Positions 11,398-23,710 are shown, numbered from the stretch's first letter. The stretch: 64,000 nt of DNA from Dromiciops gliroides (GCF_019393635.1 NC_057861.1:62622532-62686531); one strand, 5' to 3'. Translations and numbers: made by a program. The notes: generated by a model from the letters alone, not told the origin.

Positions 11398-14300
11398 CTC
11401 CCCAAGCCCGCACACCAGGACCACACTACGTTGTACAGGGAAAAACCACTAATCAACGTGCATGGAACCCCAATTATCAGCCGAAAGATAAAAGGGGTAG
11501 GGCGGGTAGGTGGACCTGGAGAAACCATCAAGATTCTTATTAAATACCTGATTGTGAGCTCTGTTGAACAGTATTTGGGAAGGGGACAAAGGTTGGGGTT
11601 ACCACTCTGATTTTAGGAGGAGCCCCTTCTTCACAAAGGGCAAACAGAAGAGAACCAAACTGGGCAGCATCGGTGTTTCACACACCAGACAAGATTGGTG
11701 TCACCAGGACCAGTTCAGCTTGAGAACAAGGTTACCTCTTCTGCTGCATCATCTCTGGGAGGAGAGGAACAAACTTAATTCCTTTTTTGTCATTGTTGTA
11801 GTCTGGGGAAAATGGGAACTGGGGGTCGGGGAAAAGTCAGGCTGCATGTGACTTTAAAGTCATGGCAGTCCCACACCCCTCTGTTTAAATGGGCTGCTCT
11901 AGAAGCCAAGGCCTTTTGGGGCCAAACTTTCTCATGTAAAATGGGACAGGAATTAGGAAGCAGTAACCTTTCAAGGGACTCACAGCCCCCAGAAGGTGCC
12001 AAAGCTAGGAATGACCATCCAGAAGGAGAGTGAAATGCCGTACTACGTGTTCTCCAGTGCATGCCACACACTCTGAACTGTAAATCCAAAAGGCCAAACA
12101 GCTCTACTGTACTTCGGTGTGGCGATTTGTGTAGGTGGGACAGCTTAGACTGGCAGATTTCACCATCCAGCTTAAAACAAAACGGTGACATCCAGCACTT
12201 AAACTGTTTAGGGTTTAACAGCCACCAAGGCCTCCATGGATACAGCAGAAGAAAGGATTTCATTGCAGCTCAATTAAAATGACTTTTTAAGGAAACAATA
12301 TCATTGAGAATGTGACCCATTCAAAACTCATCTCTCTCTGTCTTAGCCTTATGGGGAGAAATGACCAGCGTGTGAAAGTTCCAGCAGAACTGAGGAATGT
12401 TTGGTCTACCAGATTTACTGCCACGCAGGTCATAGCACCAACATGGGTCAAAAAAAGGGTGGGGGGTTGGTTGGTTGGTGTTTTTTTTTTGCTATGTTTT
12501 TTTTTTAAAGGATGAGGTAATATTGGGTTGGATTTGCTATCAAAGAAAACAAGTTATTTCAAATTCTCATTCTTTTGAATGGAAAAAGAAAGGGCATCAT
12601 GTGTTTATGAATCTGGACACCAGCTTTTTTTTATCTTTATTAGATCAAAGCTCTTCAGAAAAGCATTTTTACTTTTCAGAGTGAAATCTTAATTCTTTTG
12701 TTTCCTACTGGACAAGTGGGGTTCTTGGTGCTTTGAGTGGTACAGTGTGGGGAGCCTTGGGAAGGGCAGTTTATGTGTCTTCTAGCTTAAAGAAAGTAAA
12801 CATTGCTTCCTCCCTGCAGTCCTTTATTCCTATCTATGTGCTAATCCTCAATCCTGCTGTACATTTTGCCTTCATCCCTGTTTCCTTTCCCCACTAACTG
12901 GATGTCAGTCTGTTCTGTCTTTTGTTTTCCTTGTTTTGGTTGTTCTTTTCAGTAGACTCTACCCTACCATGTGGAATATGTGGGTTCTGAGTAAAGAAGT
13001 CAGTCAGGACAATCTGGGATTAACAACTCCTGCATAATGACCCCAATGAACAGCAGTCTCCTTAAGAATTGGACAGTTTAGACCTGACAAACTGTAGTTA
13101 ATGTGTGTTCCTTAGAACTTTTGGCAAGATGATCTTTGAAGCCCAGTGCCTGGCTCTTCCTCCACCCCTAACCCTTTTGACAGTTCTTTGGCCAATCTAG
13201 GTGAGCCTGTTGTAGCCTTAAGAGCTGTTGAAGCCAAACTACCATTTGAGCCTTTCAGTCTTTTGCCTTCCCCTTCCATGCCCTCTCATATCTACCTTTT
13301 AAGCTGGAATGACATGGCCTAGACTTCTGTGACTCATTAGCAGCCTGTCACAGCAGTTCCTACCTCAGAGGTTTAAGCCAGTGAAGGCCTGTTCTTGGAG
13401 TAGGAAAGAGCACTGAGCCTGGGTGGGGAAAGATTGGGGAAAGGCAACTGATTGAAGTCCCGGAACAGACATTGTGCCTTTCGTGCTGGTCACTTGTAAG
13501 GACCATCCCCACCCCTGCCCTGAACTGCAGAGTACTTTGAAAACCCCAGGTTGAAAAAAAAATGGGAGAAAAAAGAAAGCCATCCAGTCCCTCGAGGGTG
13601 CAGATGCTCCACTACCCAGCCGTGCCATTGGAAAGATTGTGACTGGGCAACCGGAAACATTCTCTATTGAGTAGAACTGGTAGGAGACAACACTGAGGCG
13701 GAGAAAAAGATGAGTTTTGCCAACAAGCCAAGGTTTCCTTGGCTTCCTCACTTGAGAGAGAATCCCTGATGCCTTAGGTTACAGTTGAAATGCCCAACCA
13801 GGCCTCACCTTTCTCTTAGGTCTACACTGTGTAGCTTCTAAGCTAAAAAGAGAATACTCAAAGCACAGGTGAGAATTTTATTTGGATTTATTGGAAAACT
13901 CTGCTTTTTGAAATAATGTTTCCTTTGCTCTGTGACTTTCCTTGAGCCCTCCCATATGTGTGTCTATGTGTGTATATACGTATTTGTTTGTGGTGGGTTT
14001 TTTGGTTTGTTTCAGGTGTTGAAAATCAATTCATGATTTTCATAAAACTCAGCCTCAGAAGAGCATGAGGAGGATAATAAAGGGGAATAACCAGCCAAGT
14101 CTCCAGAGTTTTCCAGGTTGTTCTTTTAGTGGCCAATGAATGTGCACATTATTTTCATGCCTCTTAAAATTTTTATTTTTAAAATCAAATGTGATTAAGC
14201 TGGACAGTTGAGAAATGGAATTTCATCCCACACCTAACTAGAGGCAGAAAGAGCATCTTCCCAATGGAATTAATCTCTCACCCAAGCCTCACAGCTTTGG

Positions 14301-14426
14301 GAAGAAAGGCCATTGAAGCCTGTAAGTTCTGTTCTAGGCCCAGTTGTCATTCATAGTTGAGAATCCTTAGGGAAGTTTATCTGACTGCCCAGGGGCACCA
14401 AAGAGACTTTGCTGGGAGAAGAAATA

Positions 14427-14498
14427 TGTGTGTGTATATATGTGTGTGTGTGTGCGCGTGCGTGTGTGTGTGTGTATATACATATATATATATATATT
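14427..14498 (+). repeat. (TG)n/(TA)n tract in the FZR1 3'UTR with two Pumilio-type motifs
   Basis: Alternating TG and TA dinucleotides, about 70 bp. The RNA-sense strand contains UGUAUAUA twice (14433-14440 and 14473-14480), matching the Pumilio consensus UGUANAUA. GU repeats are known binding sites for CELF and TDP-43 family proteins. Any function is inferred. Confidence 0.8.
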
Positions 14499-14983
14499 TT
14501 AGTTTTTGTTTTGTTTTGTTTTTTTTCAATGATAAAACCAACTCCCGCCTTGTCCCCGTCCCCTGCCCTGTGCAGTTGCCAAAGGAATTCAACAGGTTCA
14601 GGGAACTGCCCTCAGAAAAGGTATCTCACTGGTTACATGTATGTTTGGGGGCGGGAGGGGGAGCTGTATGCATGCCTAGATCTGTGCATAGAATCTTGTG
14701 TCATTGATTGTGCGAAACAATTGGCTGTCCAGTGTCTGCTGAAATCAACTTGTAAATGAGACATCAAAAAAGTGAAATATTGTATTTTCCATGTATGATC
14801 TGTGACATTACTAAAGTTGTACAGTTTTGAGGTGGTTTGGGGAAGAATGGGGAATTTCTTCCCCCAGAATTTATACCGGCCAGTCCATAGAGCGGGAGGC
14901 TTGTCCCACATGTTGCATCAAAAGGTGGAGAGTATATATTGAGAGAACAGTGTAAGTTTTTCATGTAAAGCAATGTAACTGGC

Positions 14984-14989
14984 ATTAAA
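14984..14989 (+). terminator. FZR1: FZR1 poly(A) signal ATTAAA
   Basis: ATTAAA is followed within 25-50 bases by a T/GT-rich stretch (around 15010-15026). It is the last plausible signal before SINE-rich intergenic DNA begins. Confidence 0.6.
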
Positions 14990-15010
14990 CAAGTTGTAAC
15001 TTTAAATTTG

Positions 15011-15286
15011 ACCCTGTCTCTTTGTCAGAAGCTTGACATGTGAATCCTATCACCCTGACACTTCCATGACACTGACTCCTTGTCCCCAGCCTTCCTCATT
15101 TCTGGGTGGCCCTCAGCAGTTAAGATGGGCTGGCAGCCTTAATGCAAAGGTAATACTGTCCTCTCAGGCAGTATGCCCTGGGTTCCTAGCTCCTTCATCT
15201 TTGACCACCAGTGGTCATCTAGTCCAAATCTTGTCTCCAGCAAAGTTATACACTTCAGTCCAGATGTTTCCAGGAGAAATCTGTCC
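15011..15286. other. Start of the FZR1-TEKTIP1 spacer, no feature seen
   Basis: Unique-looking DNA after the FZR1 poly(A) site. No repeat or coding signal is supported. Confidence 0.5.
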
Positions 15287-15440
15287 TTTTTTTTTTTTTT
15301 TTTGGTAGGGCAATGAGAGTTAAGTGATTTGTCCAGGGTCACACAGCTAGCAAGTGTCAAGTGTCTAAAGCCAGATTTGAACTCAGGTCCTCCTGAATCC
15401 AGGGCCAGTGCTTTGTCTACTGCACCACTTAGCTGCCCCC
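15287..15440 (-). mobile_element. WSINE1-like SINE
   Basis: Antisense full-length copy. TSD AAATCTGTCC at 15278 and 15441. Confidence 0.93.
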
Positions 15441-15604
15441 AAATCTGTCCCTTTTAATCCAGTTATTTATTGAGGAAGCACTGGGTACCAGGTACCACTC
15501 AGGGAACCATTTCTGCTCTCAAAAAACTTGTCGTCTTTGAAGGGAAACAGCATGTGCTCATGAGTTTATTCAAAAAAAATATGCCAATTAAAATATAATT
15601 GGGA

Positions 15605-15753
15605 GGGGCATCTAGGTGGCACAGTGGATAGAGCACCGGCCCTGGGGTCAAGAGTATCTAAGTTCAAATCCAGCCTCAGACACTTAACACTTACTAGCTG
15701 TGTGACCCTGGGCAAGTCACTTAACCCCAATTGCCTCACTAAAAAAAAAAAAA
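15605..15753 (+). mobile_element. WSINE1-like SINE
   Basis: Sense full-length copy. TSD ATAATTGGG at 15595 and 15755. Confidence 0.93.
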
Positions 15754-16199
15754 GATAATTGGGGTTGCAGAGGCAGCTGTAAGAATTGTTGGCCTGGACT
15801 GTGAGGGAAACTAGGGCTTCTGAGAGGTAGTGGTATGGAAGAAGTGCATTCTTAGAAAAGCACATTAGAGCCAGGTGGTGGCTTGGATGGTGAAGAAAGT
15901 TTAAAGATAACAATTTTGTGTTTGAGCCTCAGTGAAGGGAGTTTATCTGTTGGCAGCAGCATTTACAGGATTGAGAAAGTAGATATCTCACAGTATCTCA
16001 GTGAAATTGATAGCATATAAGTATCCTACCCATTTCAGAGGTCAGAAAGACTAAGGCCCAGAAAAGGTAAATGACTGGTCCAAATAGCAGAGCCAGGAGT
16101 GGATAGGATTTATCCAAGGGACAGAGCCAGATGACCCAAGTCTGATCAAAGTCAGGGGTTTTTTTCTCCCACTATCTACCATACTCAGAAAAACTTGTT

Positions 16200-16341
16200 G
16201 GGGGCAGCTAGGTGGCATAGTGGATAGAGCACTGGCTCTGGATTCAGTAGGACCTGAGTTCAAATCCAGCCTCAGACAATTTACACTTACTAGCTGTGTG
16301 ACTTGGGCAAGTCACTTAACCCTCATTGCCCCACCAAAAAG
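16200..16341 (+). mobile_element. WSINE1-like SINE
   Basis: Sense full-length copy. TSD AAACTTGTT at 16191 and 16342. Confidence 0.93.
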
Positions 16342-16782
16342 AAACTTGTTAGAGACACCACTGAAGAAAGGTCTTCCATCTAACCAGATTATTTTTTAAC
16401 TAGAGTGAAAACTAAATTTGAGAGGATCATATGATTGACCAACAAACATTGAAGTTCCTACTGCGTATTAGGTACAAACATTGATAAATGCCACTTTTTC
16501 TACAGCCTGCTCTACTGCTTTTGCCAGAAGGAAGTAAGTTTCCTTCAAGCACTTCCACCCAGAAAGCCTTTGGCCATGCTTTGCTTTACTGCTTCAACTC
16601 CAGCAACTTCCTCCCTCGTTACCATGTGCACACAGAGTTAAAGGTGGGATTTAGACCCAGGTCTCTCCCAACTCCAAAGTCAATGCTCTTATTTCATGAG
16701 ATGACATGTAAAGTGATTCACCAGTCATGTCTATCTGCCTGGGCCTATGATTACATCTTTGGTCTTAGAATTAGGGCACTGA

Positions 16783-17169
16783 GGGGCAGCTAGGTGGCAC
16801 AGTGGATGGAGCAGTGGCCCTGGAGTCAGAAGGATGCGAGTTCAAATCCAGCCTCAGTCACTTGACACTAGCTGTGTGACCCTGGGCAAGTCACTTAACC
16901 CCAATTGTCTCACCCCCCCCCCAAAAAAAAAAGATCAAGTCACATGAAGATCATTAAAGAAATTAGAGATGTTTAGCCTGGACCAAAAAAAAAAAAATCC
17001 AAAACATTCTTTAAGGAGCAGCTAGGTGGCACAGTGGATAGAGCACCGGCCCTGGAGTCAGGAGTACCTGAGTTCAAATCCGGCCGCAGACACTTAACAC
17101 ACATTTACTAGTTGTGTGACCCTGGGCAAGTCACTTAACCCCAATTGCCTCACTTAAAAAAAAGAAAAA
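16783..17169 (+). mobile_element. Composite of two WSINE1-like SINEs joined by a captured fragment
   Basis: SINE one (16783-16932), a 50-bp CR1/L3-like piece ('gagatgtttagcctgg') with its own A-run, an 18-bp linker, then SINE two (17015-17169). One 12-bp direct repeat, AGGGCACTGAGG, flanks the whole unit (16773-16784 and 17170-17181). I see no separate TSD for either SINE. Confidence 0.8.
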
Positions 17170-17440
17170 AGGGCACTGAGGTTAAATGACTTGGCCCATG
17201 GTCACTAAGCTAATACAAATTGGGAGCTTCTTGATCTCAAGCCCAGCAGTCTATCCACTATACCAAATTGCTTCACATTTAAATGCTGCCTAATTATCTC
17301 GTAGAATGCCCTCATTTTACCGTGAAAGAAACTTAGACCCATAAAGTGACTGGCACAGGGGTAACAAGTGGCACAGCACCTATTCAAAACCAGATTCTCT
17401 GAGGTCTCCAACTCCAATGTTCTTGCATTTGTCATGGGAG
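17170..17440 (-). mobile_element. MIR-like SINE fragments, antisense
   Basis: Two pieces with 'aggttaaatgacttggccc', 'agcagtctatccactatacc' and 'cttagacccataaagtgac'. Confidence 0.5.
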
Positions 17441-17619
17441 AATCCTATCACATCAGCAAAGGAAGAAAATGAGTTATTCCTCCCCTTCTCCAGATTCACA
17501 GAGGAGTGTCTTCAAGGATCACCCACCTCCTGGGGATGAAGATGCTTGTTTTTAGAATAAGGGAAGGAATATTAAAAGAATCTAATAATTGAGAGAGGAT
17601 ATCCAAGGCTTTTGAGTTT

Positions 17620-17749
17620 TTGTTTTTTTGTGGGGCAATGACTTGCCCAGGGTCACACAGCTAGTGTCAAGTGTCCGAGGTCAGATTTGAACTCAGGTCC
17701 TACTGAATCCAGGGCCAGCGCTTTATCCACTGTGCCACCTAGCTTCCCT
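17620..17749 (-). mobile_element. WSINE1-like SINE, internally shortened
   Basis: Antisense copy with small losses in the body. 13-bp TSD GGCTTTTGAGTTT at 17607 and 17750. Confidence 0.93.
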
Positions 17750-17780
17750 GGCTTTTGAGTTTTAAGATTCAAACATTAAG

Positions 17781-17943
17781 CAGAAATATGTTTAATGTGA
17801 TTATACATACATAACCTGTATCAGATTGCTTGCTGTCTTGGGGAGGGAGGGAGAAAAATTTGAAACTAGAAATCTTATAAAAACAAATGTTGAAAATTAT
17901 CTCTAGATGTAACTGAAAAATAATAAAATATATGGAGGGAAAA
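17781..17943 (+). mobile_element. L1 3' end, strongly 5'-truncated
   Basis: Contains 'acctgtatcagattgcttgc', a G-rich run and 'aatgttgaaaattatctcta', ending in AATAAAATA. 17-bp TSD AAGATTCAAACATTAAG at 17764-17780 and 17944-17960 makes this a clean short L1 insertion. Other copies of the same 3' end lie at 26390-26545 and, inverted, at 29305-29520. Confidence 0.8.
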
Positions 17944-18519
17944 AAGATTCAAACATTAAGAACCAACTATGTGCTAAGTTCAGTAGCACTTAATGGATGA
18001 GAACAAAGCTAAAGTAAAACTATAGTATCATAAGGGGATAACAGAAAGCATTTAACACAGTGTCTGGCACATAGTAGGTACTCAATGAGTGTTTAGTGAC
18101 TGACACAGATAACTCTAAGTACCCAATATCACATAAGTGAATTTGAGAGGTGCAGAACAAAGTACTATACGAAAGCTGAATGGGATGGTTGTTACCAAGA
18201 GCAGGTGGTACCAAGGAAGACTTCCTGAAGGTTGCATTGGTGGGAGAAGGGTAATTGTTTTATGATTTAAGCAAAAATTTAAGATGAAAATATGTATTGA
18301 CGGGTCCCATTATTGAGACCCTATTCACATATACACACACCCATTTTGCTTGAAATACCTATCAATTTCTTATCCTTCCAAAGAGGTTCTTTAGGGCTCT
18401 GGGTTTTATTTGGATCAACTTGGTACAAGTCTCTGAGCTCAAGACCATAGGAACCCGTAGGAGCAAAGGATCACATGGGCAGTTTATAGGCTGGTTTTCT
18501 AGTCCTTCCTCAACCACTT

Positions 18520-18900
18520 CTATCTTCAAGCTTATTTCATGCTATTCCCTCTACTCTTGATGCTTCAGCCGAACTCACTGCTGGATCCCTGCATGTGGAT
18601 CATAGTCTCCTACCTCTGCAGCTTTGTCAGCTCTTTTCTGTTTCTGGAATACCACAACCCTCAGATTTATCTATCTATCTTTTGATATCTTACCCAGTCT
18701 TTGAAACCCAAATCAAATAATCCCTTCTTTCCCAAAGCCTTCCCTGATCATCACAGCCCACAATGACTTTGTCAACCTCATCCCTTTTTCGTGTTTCATT
18801 ATGTATAAGTAACTATGGATATTATCTCTCTACTAAAATGTGACTGAGGGCAAGGACCTGGTCCCCATCACTAAGCAGAAGTTTCTACATGTCCTAAATA
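18520..18900 (+). mobile_element. L2 3' region, sense
   Basis: 'ccaaagccttccctgatcat' followed by 'gactgagggcaaggacctgg' is the usual L2 3' order. Confidence 0.6.
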
Positions 18901-19689
18901 CTTAACTATTGAAAAGCAAGGCCTTGAAGAATTGGGGCTCGGACAGGTCCAGGAAAAAAAGGGCATTTCTAGGCAGGGGGAACAAAGGAAGGGAATGGAA
19001 TGAACCTGGTTTTCATTTCTATGATTATTAGATATCTGTTGTCAAATTACTACTCCTTTTAGGTCACTTCCCCAAGTGATAAGCTTCACTCTTAGCTAGG
19101 TAAATCCTCAGATAAATACACAGTCCAGCTCAAAACTTTACTCAAAACTGCCCAGCTTGCTAGGTCGTCCTAGAGCTTGTGTTTTGAACCTTGGAGCACC
19201 TGGGGTTACCTCATCTCCTTCAGTTCAATAAGTACTAAGCGTCTACTATGTGTCAGGAGAGAGCTTGATGTGGATTGGAGCCTTGGAGAGAGGAAGATGT
19301 AGCTTTAAGTCCTCCTGGCTTTATGACCTAAAAGCAAGTTACTTAACCTTTATGTGCCCCCAGGCAACTCTCTAGCTACCTTGGAGTAGAAAATTGATTC
19401 GACTCTTTGGGAATTCCCCAAACATAGTGAAGTCATAGAGATGGACAAAACCATCATGCTAAGCTTATAAGACTGGTAAAACAACTGGAGGAAGAGCAGC
19501 ATGTTGAATGAATCATCTTTGGAGGATTTATAGAAAGACATGGGGGCCATTATACAAAATGGGAAAGCATTTCTTAACCTTGGTGCCACAGACAACCACA
19601 AGTATCATCATAAGGGACTGGTGGAGGAGGTGCTCACCCTCCCTAAACACCTTTGCTAGACAAAAGACAAAAGACATTCCTTGCCTTCG
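18901..19689. other. Spacer DNA with small MIR-like scraps
   Basis: Nothing is supported beyond short tRNA-SINE-like strings such as 'taagtactaagcgtctacta' at about 19230 and 'gcaagttacttaaccttta' at about 19330. Confidence 0.4.
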
Positions 19690-20005
19690 AGGAGCCCACA
19701 GTCACTGACCATAAGCAAATAAATATATACAAACAAGCTATATACAGTATAAATAGGAAATAGTTGACATAGGGTAGACACTAGAATTAAGAGGGAATTA
19801 AGAATGAAGAAGAATTAAGGCTTCCTGTAGAAGATGTGATTTTAGCTGCCTGGTCAAAGGAAGCCAGAGAAACCAGTAGAGATCAAGAGGGTGACCCTTT
19901 CAGGCTTGGGGGACAAGCATCTCTGGGCCCAGAGCCCAAAGATGGAGTATCTTGTTCCAGGCAACAGCAAGGAAAGAAGCCAGTGTATTAAAAGTACATG
20001 GTCTC

Positions 20006-20154
20006 GGGGCATCTAGGTGGCGCAGTGGATAGAGCACCGGCCCTGGAGTCAGGAGGACCTGAGTTCAAATTTGACCTCAGACATTGGACACTAGCTGTGT
20101 GACCTTGGGCAAGTCGCTTAACCCTCATTGCCCCACAAAAAATAAAAATAAAAC
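20006..20154 (+). mobile_element. WSINE1-like SINE inside L2
   Basis: Sense copy. TSD GTACATGG at 19994 and 20155. Confidence 0.92.
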
Positions 20155-20986
20155 GTACATGGTAGGGGTGTAAGAAGACTAGAAAGGTAGGTAGAAGGGG
20201 GTGAGGCTAGGTTATGAAAGACTTTGAATGCCAAACATTGGACTTTGTGTTTGATCCTGCATGTGACAGGGAGCCATCAGAGTTTAGTGTGAGGATGATG
20301 TCAGACCTATGCTATACGAAAATCACTTTGGGTAGTTGAATGGAGTATGGACCGGAGTGGGGAGAGACTTGTGGTAATCAAACCCACTAGCCGGCTGGTA
20401 GAATAGGCCAGGCATGAGGTGATAAGGGTGTACACTAGGTGGTGGCAGTGTCAGAGAGAAAGGGGCATATTAGAGATTGTTGCAAGGGTGAAATCAATAT
20501 GCTTCGGCCACAGTTTGGATATAAGAGGGGAATGTCATAGTATGATGTCATGGTTGTGAGCCTTGGTGATACCTTTGCCAGTAACAGGCAAGTTCGAAAG
20601 CGGGGAAGGTTTAGGGAGAAAATGAGTTCCATTTTGGACATGTTGAATTTAAGTTGTCTTCTGTACCTCCATGGAAATGTAAGACTGGAGATCAGCAGAA
20701 AGGTTAGGGCTGGATAAAGAGATTTAAGATTCATAGCATAGAATCCATAGGAGCTGGTACAAGATCACCAAATGAAGTCGTATAAAGGGAGAAAGAAGAG
20801 GAACTAGGATAGAGCCCTTAGGAACACTCACAGTTAGTGGGCATGGCTTTAGGAGAGTGGTGTCCCAAAAACCTAGAGAGAAGAGAGTATCAACAAGAAG
20901 GTCATCAAAAGTGCCAAAGGCTTCAGAGGTCAAGGAGAATGAGAATTGAGAAAAGGTCATTGGATTTCACAATTAAGAGATCATTG

Positions 20987-21137
20987 TGGGGCAGCTAGAT
21001 GGCGCAGTGGTTAAAGCACCGGCCCTGAATTCAGGAGTACCTGAGTTCAAATCCGGCCTCAGACACTTGACACTTACTAGCTGTGTCACCCTGGGCAAGT
21101 CACTTAACCCCCATTGCCTGCAAAAAAAAAAAAAAAA
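20987..21137 (+). mobile_element. WSINE1-like SINE inside L2
   Basis: Sense copy with long A-tail. TSD AGAGATCATTG at 20976 and 21138. Confidence 0.94.
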
Positions 21138-21539
21138 AGAGATCATTGATAACTTTGGAAAGAGCAGTTTTGTTGGAATGATAAGGCTGAAAGCCAAATT
21201 GTGGGCAGTTAAGAGAGTAGGAGGAAAGGAAGTGGAGGCATGTATTATAGACAGCCTTCTCAAAAAGTTTAGTCACTAAGGGCAGAAGAAATATAGGATA
21301 ATTGAAAGGATAGAAGGATTAAATGAAGGTTTTTTGAGGATGGAGGAGACATGGTCATATTTTTAGGCAGTAGGGAAGGAACCAGTAGATAGGGAGAGAC
21401 TGAAGTGACAGACGGTATCTCTGATCTGAGATGAGGACAGTGAGAGAAGAGATAGCTCTTGGTGAAAAGCTTTTTTTTTTTCTTCTTTTTTCTTTTTTTT
21501 TTTTTTTTTTGGTAAAAGATGAGGCAAGGTTCTTAGCTG

Positions 21540-22140
21540 AGAATCAAAAATCACACATGCCTTGGCAGCTGCCACCCTTGGAATATAATATTCCAAAAAG
21601 CAAAAAGAAAGTCTCACAACCAAGAATAACCTATCTGGCAAAAGTAAGTGTCATCCTACTGGGGAGGGAATGGGAGGGGAGAGGAATGGATTGTTAATGA
21701 AATAGAGGATTTCTAAGCATCCTCAATGAAAAAGCCTGAAGTGAATATACATTTTTTTTTTTTTAGTGAGGCAATTGGGGTTAAGTGACTTGCCCAGGGT
21801 CACACAGCTAGTAAGTGTTAAGTGTCTGAGGCCGGATTTGAACTCAGGTACTCCTGAATCCAGGACCAGTGCTCTATCCACTGCGCCACCTAGCTGCCCC
21901 GTGAATATACATTTTAAAATGAAAATAAAGAGAAATATAGAAAGGCACATGTGTTTGTGTTGTAATTAAAAGAGAATATGTAAAAAAAGAGAATATGTAC
22001 GGATAAAGTGTTTAACATATTAATAGGAGAATAAGAAATTTTTCTCAAATAATGTTGAATTGTTTTCCATAACTACTCATGTATAATTTATGTTGAATTG
22101 TTTGAGTTTTGGGGGTGGGAGTGGGAGGGGAAGGAGGAAG
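21540..22140. other. LINE-like remnant of uncertain family
   Basis: Strings such as 'accaagaataacctatctgg' and 'ttgttaatgaaatagaggat' recur in marsupial interspersed DNA as I remember it. I cannot assign the family. A young SINE splits it. Confidence 0.35.
21755..21900 (-). mobile_element. WSINE1-like SINE
   Basis: Antisense copy. 14-bp TSD GTGAATATACATTT at 21741 and 21901. Confidence 0.95.
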
Positions 22141-22156
22141 AGAAGTTGGAACACAA

Positions 22157-22560
22157 AGTTTTTTTTTTTTAATTGATGTCAAAATTTGCTTTTACATGCA
22201 ATTTAGAAAATAAAAGTAAAAACAAACAAAAAAGAAAACAATTCTACATTATCTAGGTTGTAAGAGAAAACAGATAAAAACAAAACTTCAGATTAAGGAA
22301 TTGTCAAAAAAAAAATGTGTTTCAGTCTGTTTTCAGATACCATCAGTTCTTTCTCTGTAAATGGACTGTAATTTTCCTAAGTTCTTCAGTGTTATATTGG
22401 ATCATTGCCTTGCTGAAAATAACCACGTGCTTCCCAGCAGACCATCTTACACTAATGCTGTTATTTTGTATACAGTACATTTCTCTCTGCTTCAGTTCAT
22501 GTGGGTCTTTCCAGGTTTTTGTGATAGCATCCTGTTCATCATAATTTTTATATAGTACCT
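22157..22560 (-). mobile_element. L1 3' end, antisense
   Basis: Shares 'ttggatcattgccttgctga' and 'catgtgggtctttccagg' with the L1 3' end family. The parallel copy is at 29305-29760. Confidence 0.6.
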
Positions 22561-23132
22561 TAAACTTGACAGAGAATTTTCTTCACAATAGCCCAGCAGA
22601 GTAGGTACCATACATTTTGACATTGTAGTCAATCATCATAACTATTTCCCTCCATTCCATTTCCTTCCAATGGTATTTACTCTATTGTCTAACTTATTTT
22701 TCCCTAATCCTCCTCAAAAGTAAAACCCTAATATCTTTTAAGGGTCATAGAGAAAGGTAAAAATGAATGACTATTTTGGTAGTTTTGTTTGTTTTGATGG
22801 TCTAAGGAAAAAGGCATAAATGAGAGGTGTAGGGAGCTATACTGGGGAAGAAAGAAGGAAGGGGGAGGGAAATCACTGTCACATGACAGAAGTATCTAAA
22901 ATTAAGAGTATATGATAATGAAGGAAGGAGTAGGGGAGTGGAATGTTATCCCATGAACTTTTATCTGAACTAGATAAAAATTGAATATATTTATTACCAT
23001 TCACCCATAAAGATTTTGGCATAAAAAAAAAAGAAAAGATTTTGGCATAGAAATATGTCAAAATTCAAAAGGGAAATAGGAGGCAACAAGGACAAGGGTT
23101 GGGGGAGTTGGCTGTTGCTTATCCTTTGTTTT
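22561..23132. other. A-rich spacer, no feature supported
   Basis: Low-complexity purine-rich DNA with a small internal echo ('aaagattttggcata' at about 23010 and 23035). Confidence 0.4.
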
Positions 23133-23291
23133 GGGGGGTTTTTTTTGTTTTGTTTTGTGAAGCAACAAGGGTTAAGTGACTTGCCCAGGGTCACATAGCT
23201 AGTAAGTGTCAAGTGTTTGAGGCCAGATTTGAACTCAGGTCCTCCTGAATCCAAGGCCAGTGCTTTATCCACTGTGCCACCTAGCTGCCCC
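23133..23291 (-). mobile_element. WSINE1-like SINE
   Basis: Antisense copy. 13-bp TSD TATCCTTTGTTTT at 23120 and 23292. Confidence 0.95.
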
Positions 23292-23710
23292 TATCCTTTG
23301 TTTTTGAAGGGGACCAGTGACATTACAGGATGATGTCTTGACTCGGGCATGAATTAGATTTAAGGGAGGCAGATTTGCACAAAGTCATTGAACAGTCGCA
23401 AGACAAAACAGGACAACTGAGAGTGACCAGGATGCAGTGGATGACCTTAGAATTTTGAATGTCTGACCATGTTCTAATGCTCCATAGCACCTGCTTCAGC
23501 CACCTTCCAGACTGTTAGAAAATTGTTCTCATCTGCCCATTTCACCAGAGGAAATCCTCACTTGCTTGGGGTAGACAACCCTCTAACTCACCAAAGGGTC
23601 TGAGGCCTGTTGGTTACCCTCAATCTGGTTTAGCCTCTCTGCCAACATGGTTTTACCAGGGTGTGCCTGCTGCTCCACATGCTACAGCTTTTTGAAGCCA
23701 CAGTTGAGTT
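23292..23710 (+). mobile_element. Marsupial interspersed repeat, family not identified (copy 1)
   Basis: 'gatgatgtcttgactcggg', 'aattagatttaaggg' and 'aggatgcagtggatgacctt'. A second shorter copy is at 57075-57240. Confidence 0.5.

Larger units (their letters stand above)
11398..15010 (+). other. FZR1: FZR1 3'UTR (inferred)
   Basis: About 3.6 kb from the stop codon to just past ATTAAA at 14984-14989. It shows no splice-like interruption and holds none of the tRNA-derived SINEs that average one per 1.4 kb in the window; the first follows at 15287. A (TG)n/(TA)n tract at 14427-14498 lies inside it. The extent is inferred from the poly(A) signal and repeat absence. An ATTAAA near 12272 could give a shorter form. 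Confidence 0.65.
19690..21430 (-). mobile_element. L2 LINE remnant with reverse-transcriptase coding traces, antisense
   Basis: Read on the minus strand this matches the L2 ORF2 reverse transcriptase: DDLLVDTLFSLGFWDTTLLK, CPLTVSVPKGSILVPLLSPF (family form VPQGSILGPLLF) and LKFNMSKMELIFS (family form LKLNMSKTELI). Several frame breaks separate these blocks. The YADD motif region is not recognisable. Two younger SINEs are inserted (20006-20154, 20987-21137). Confidence 0.8.
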
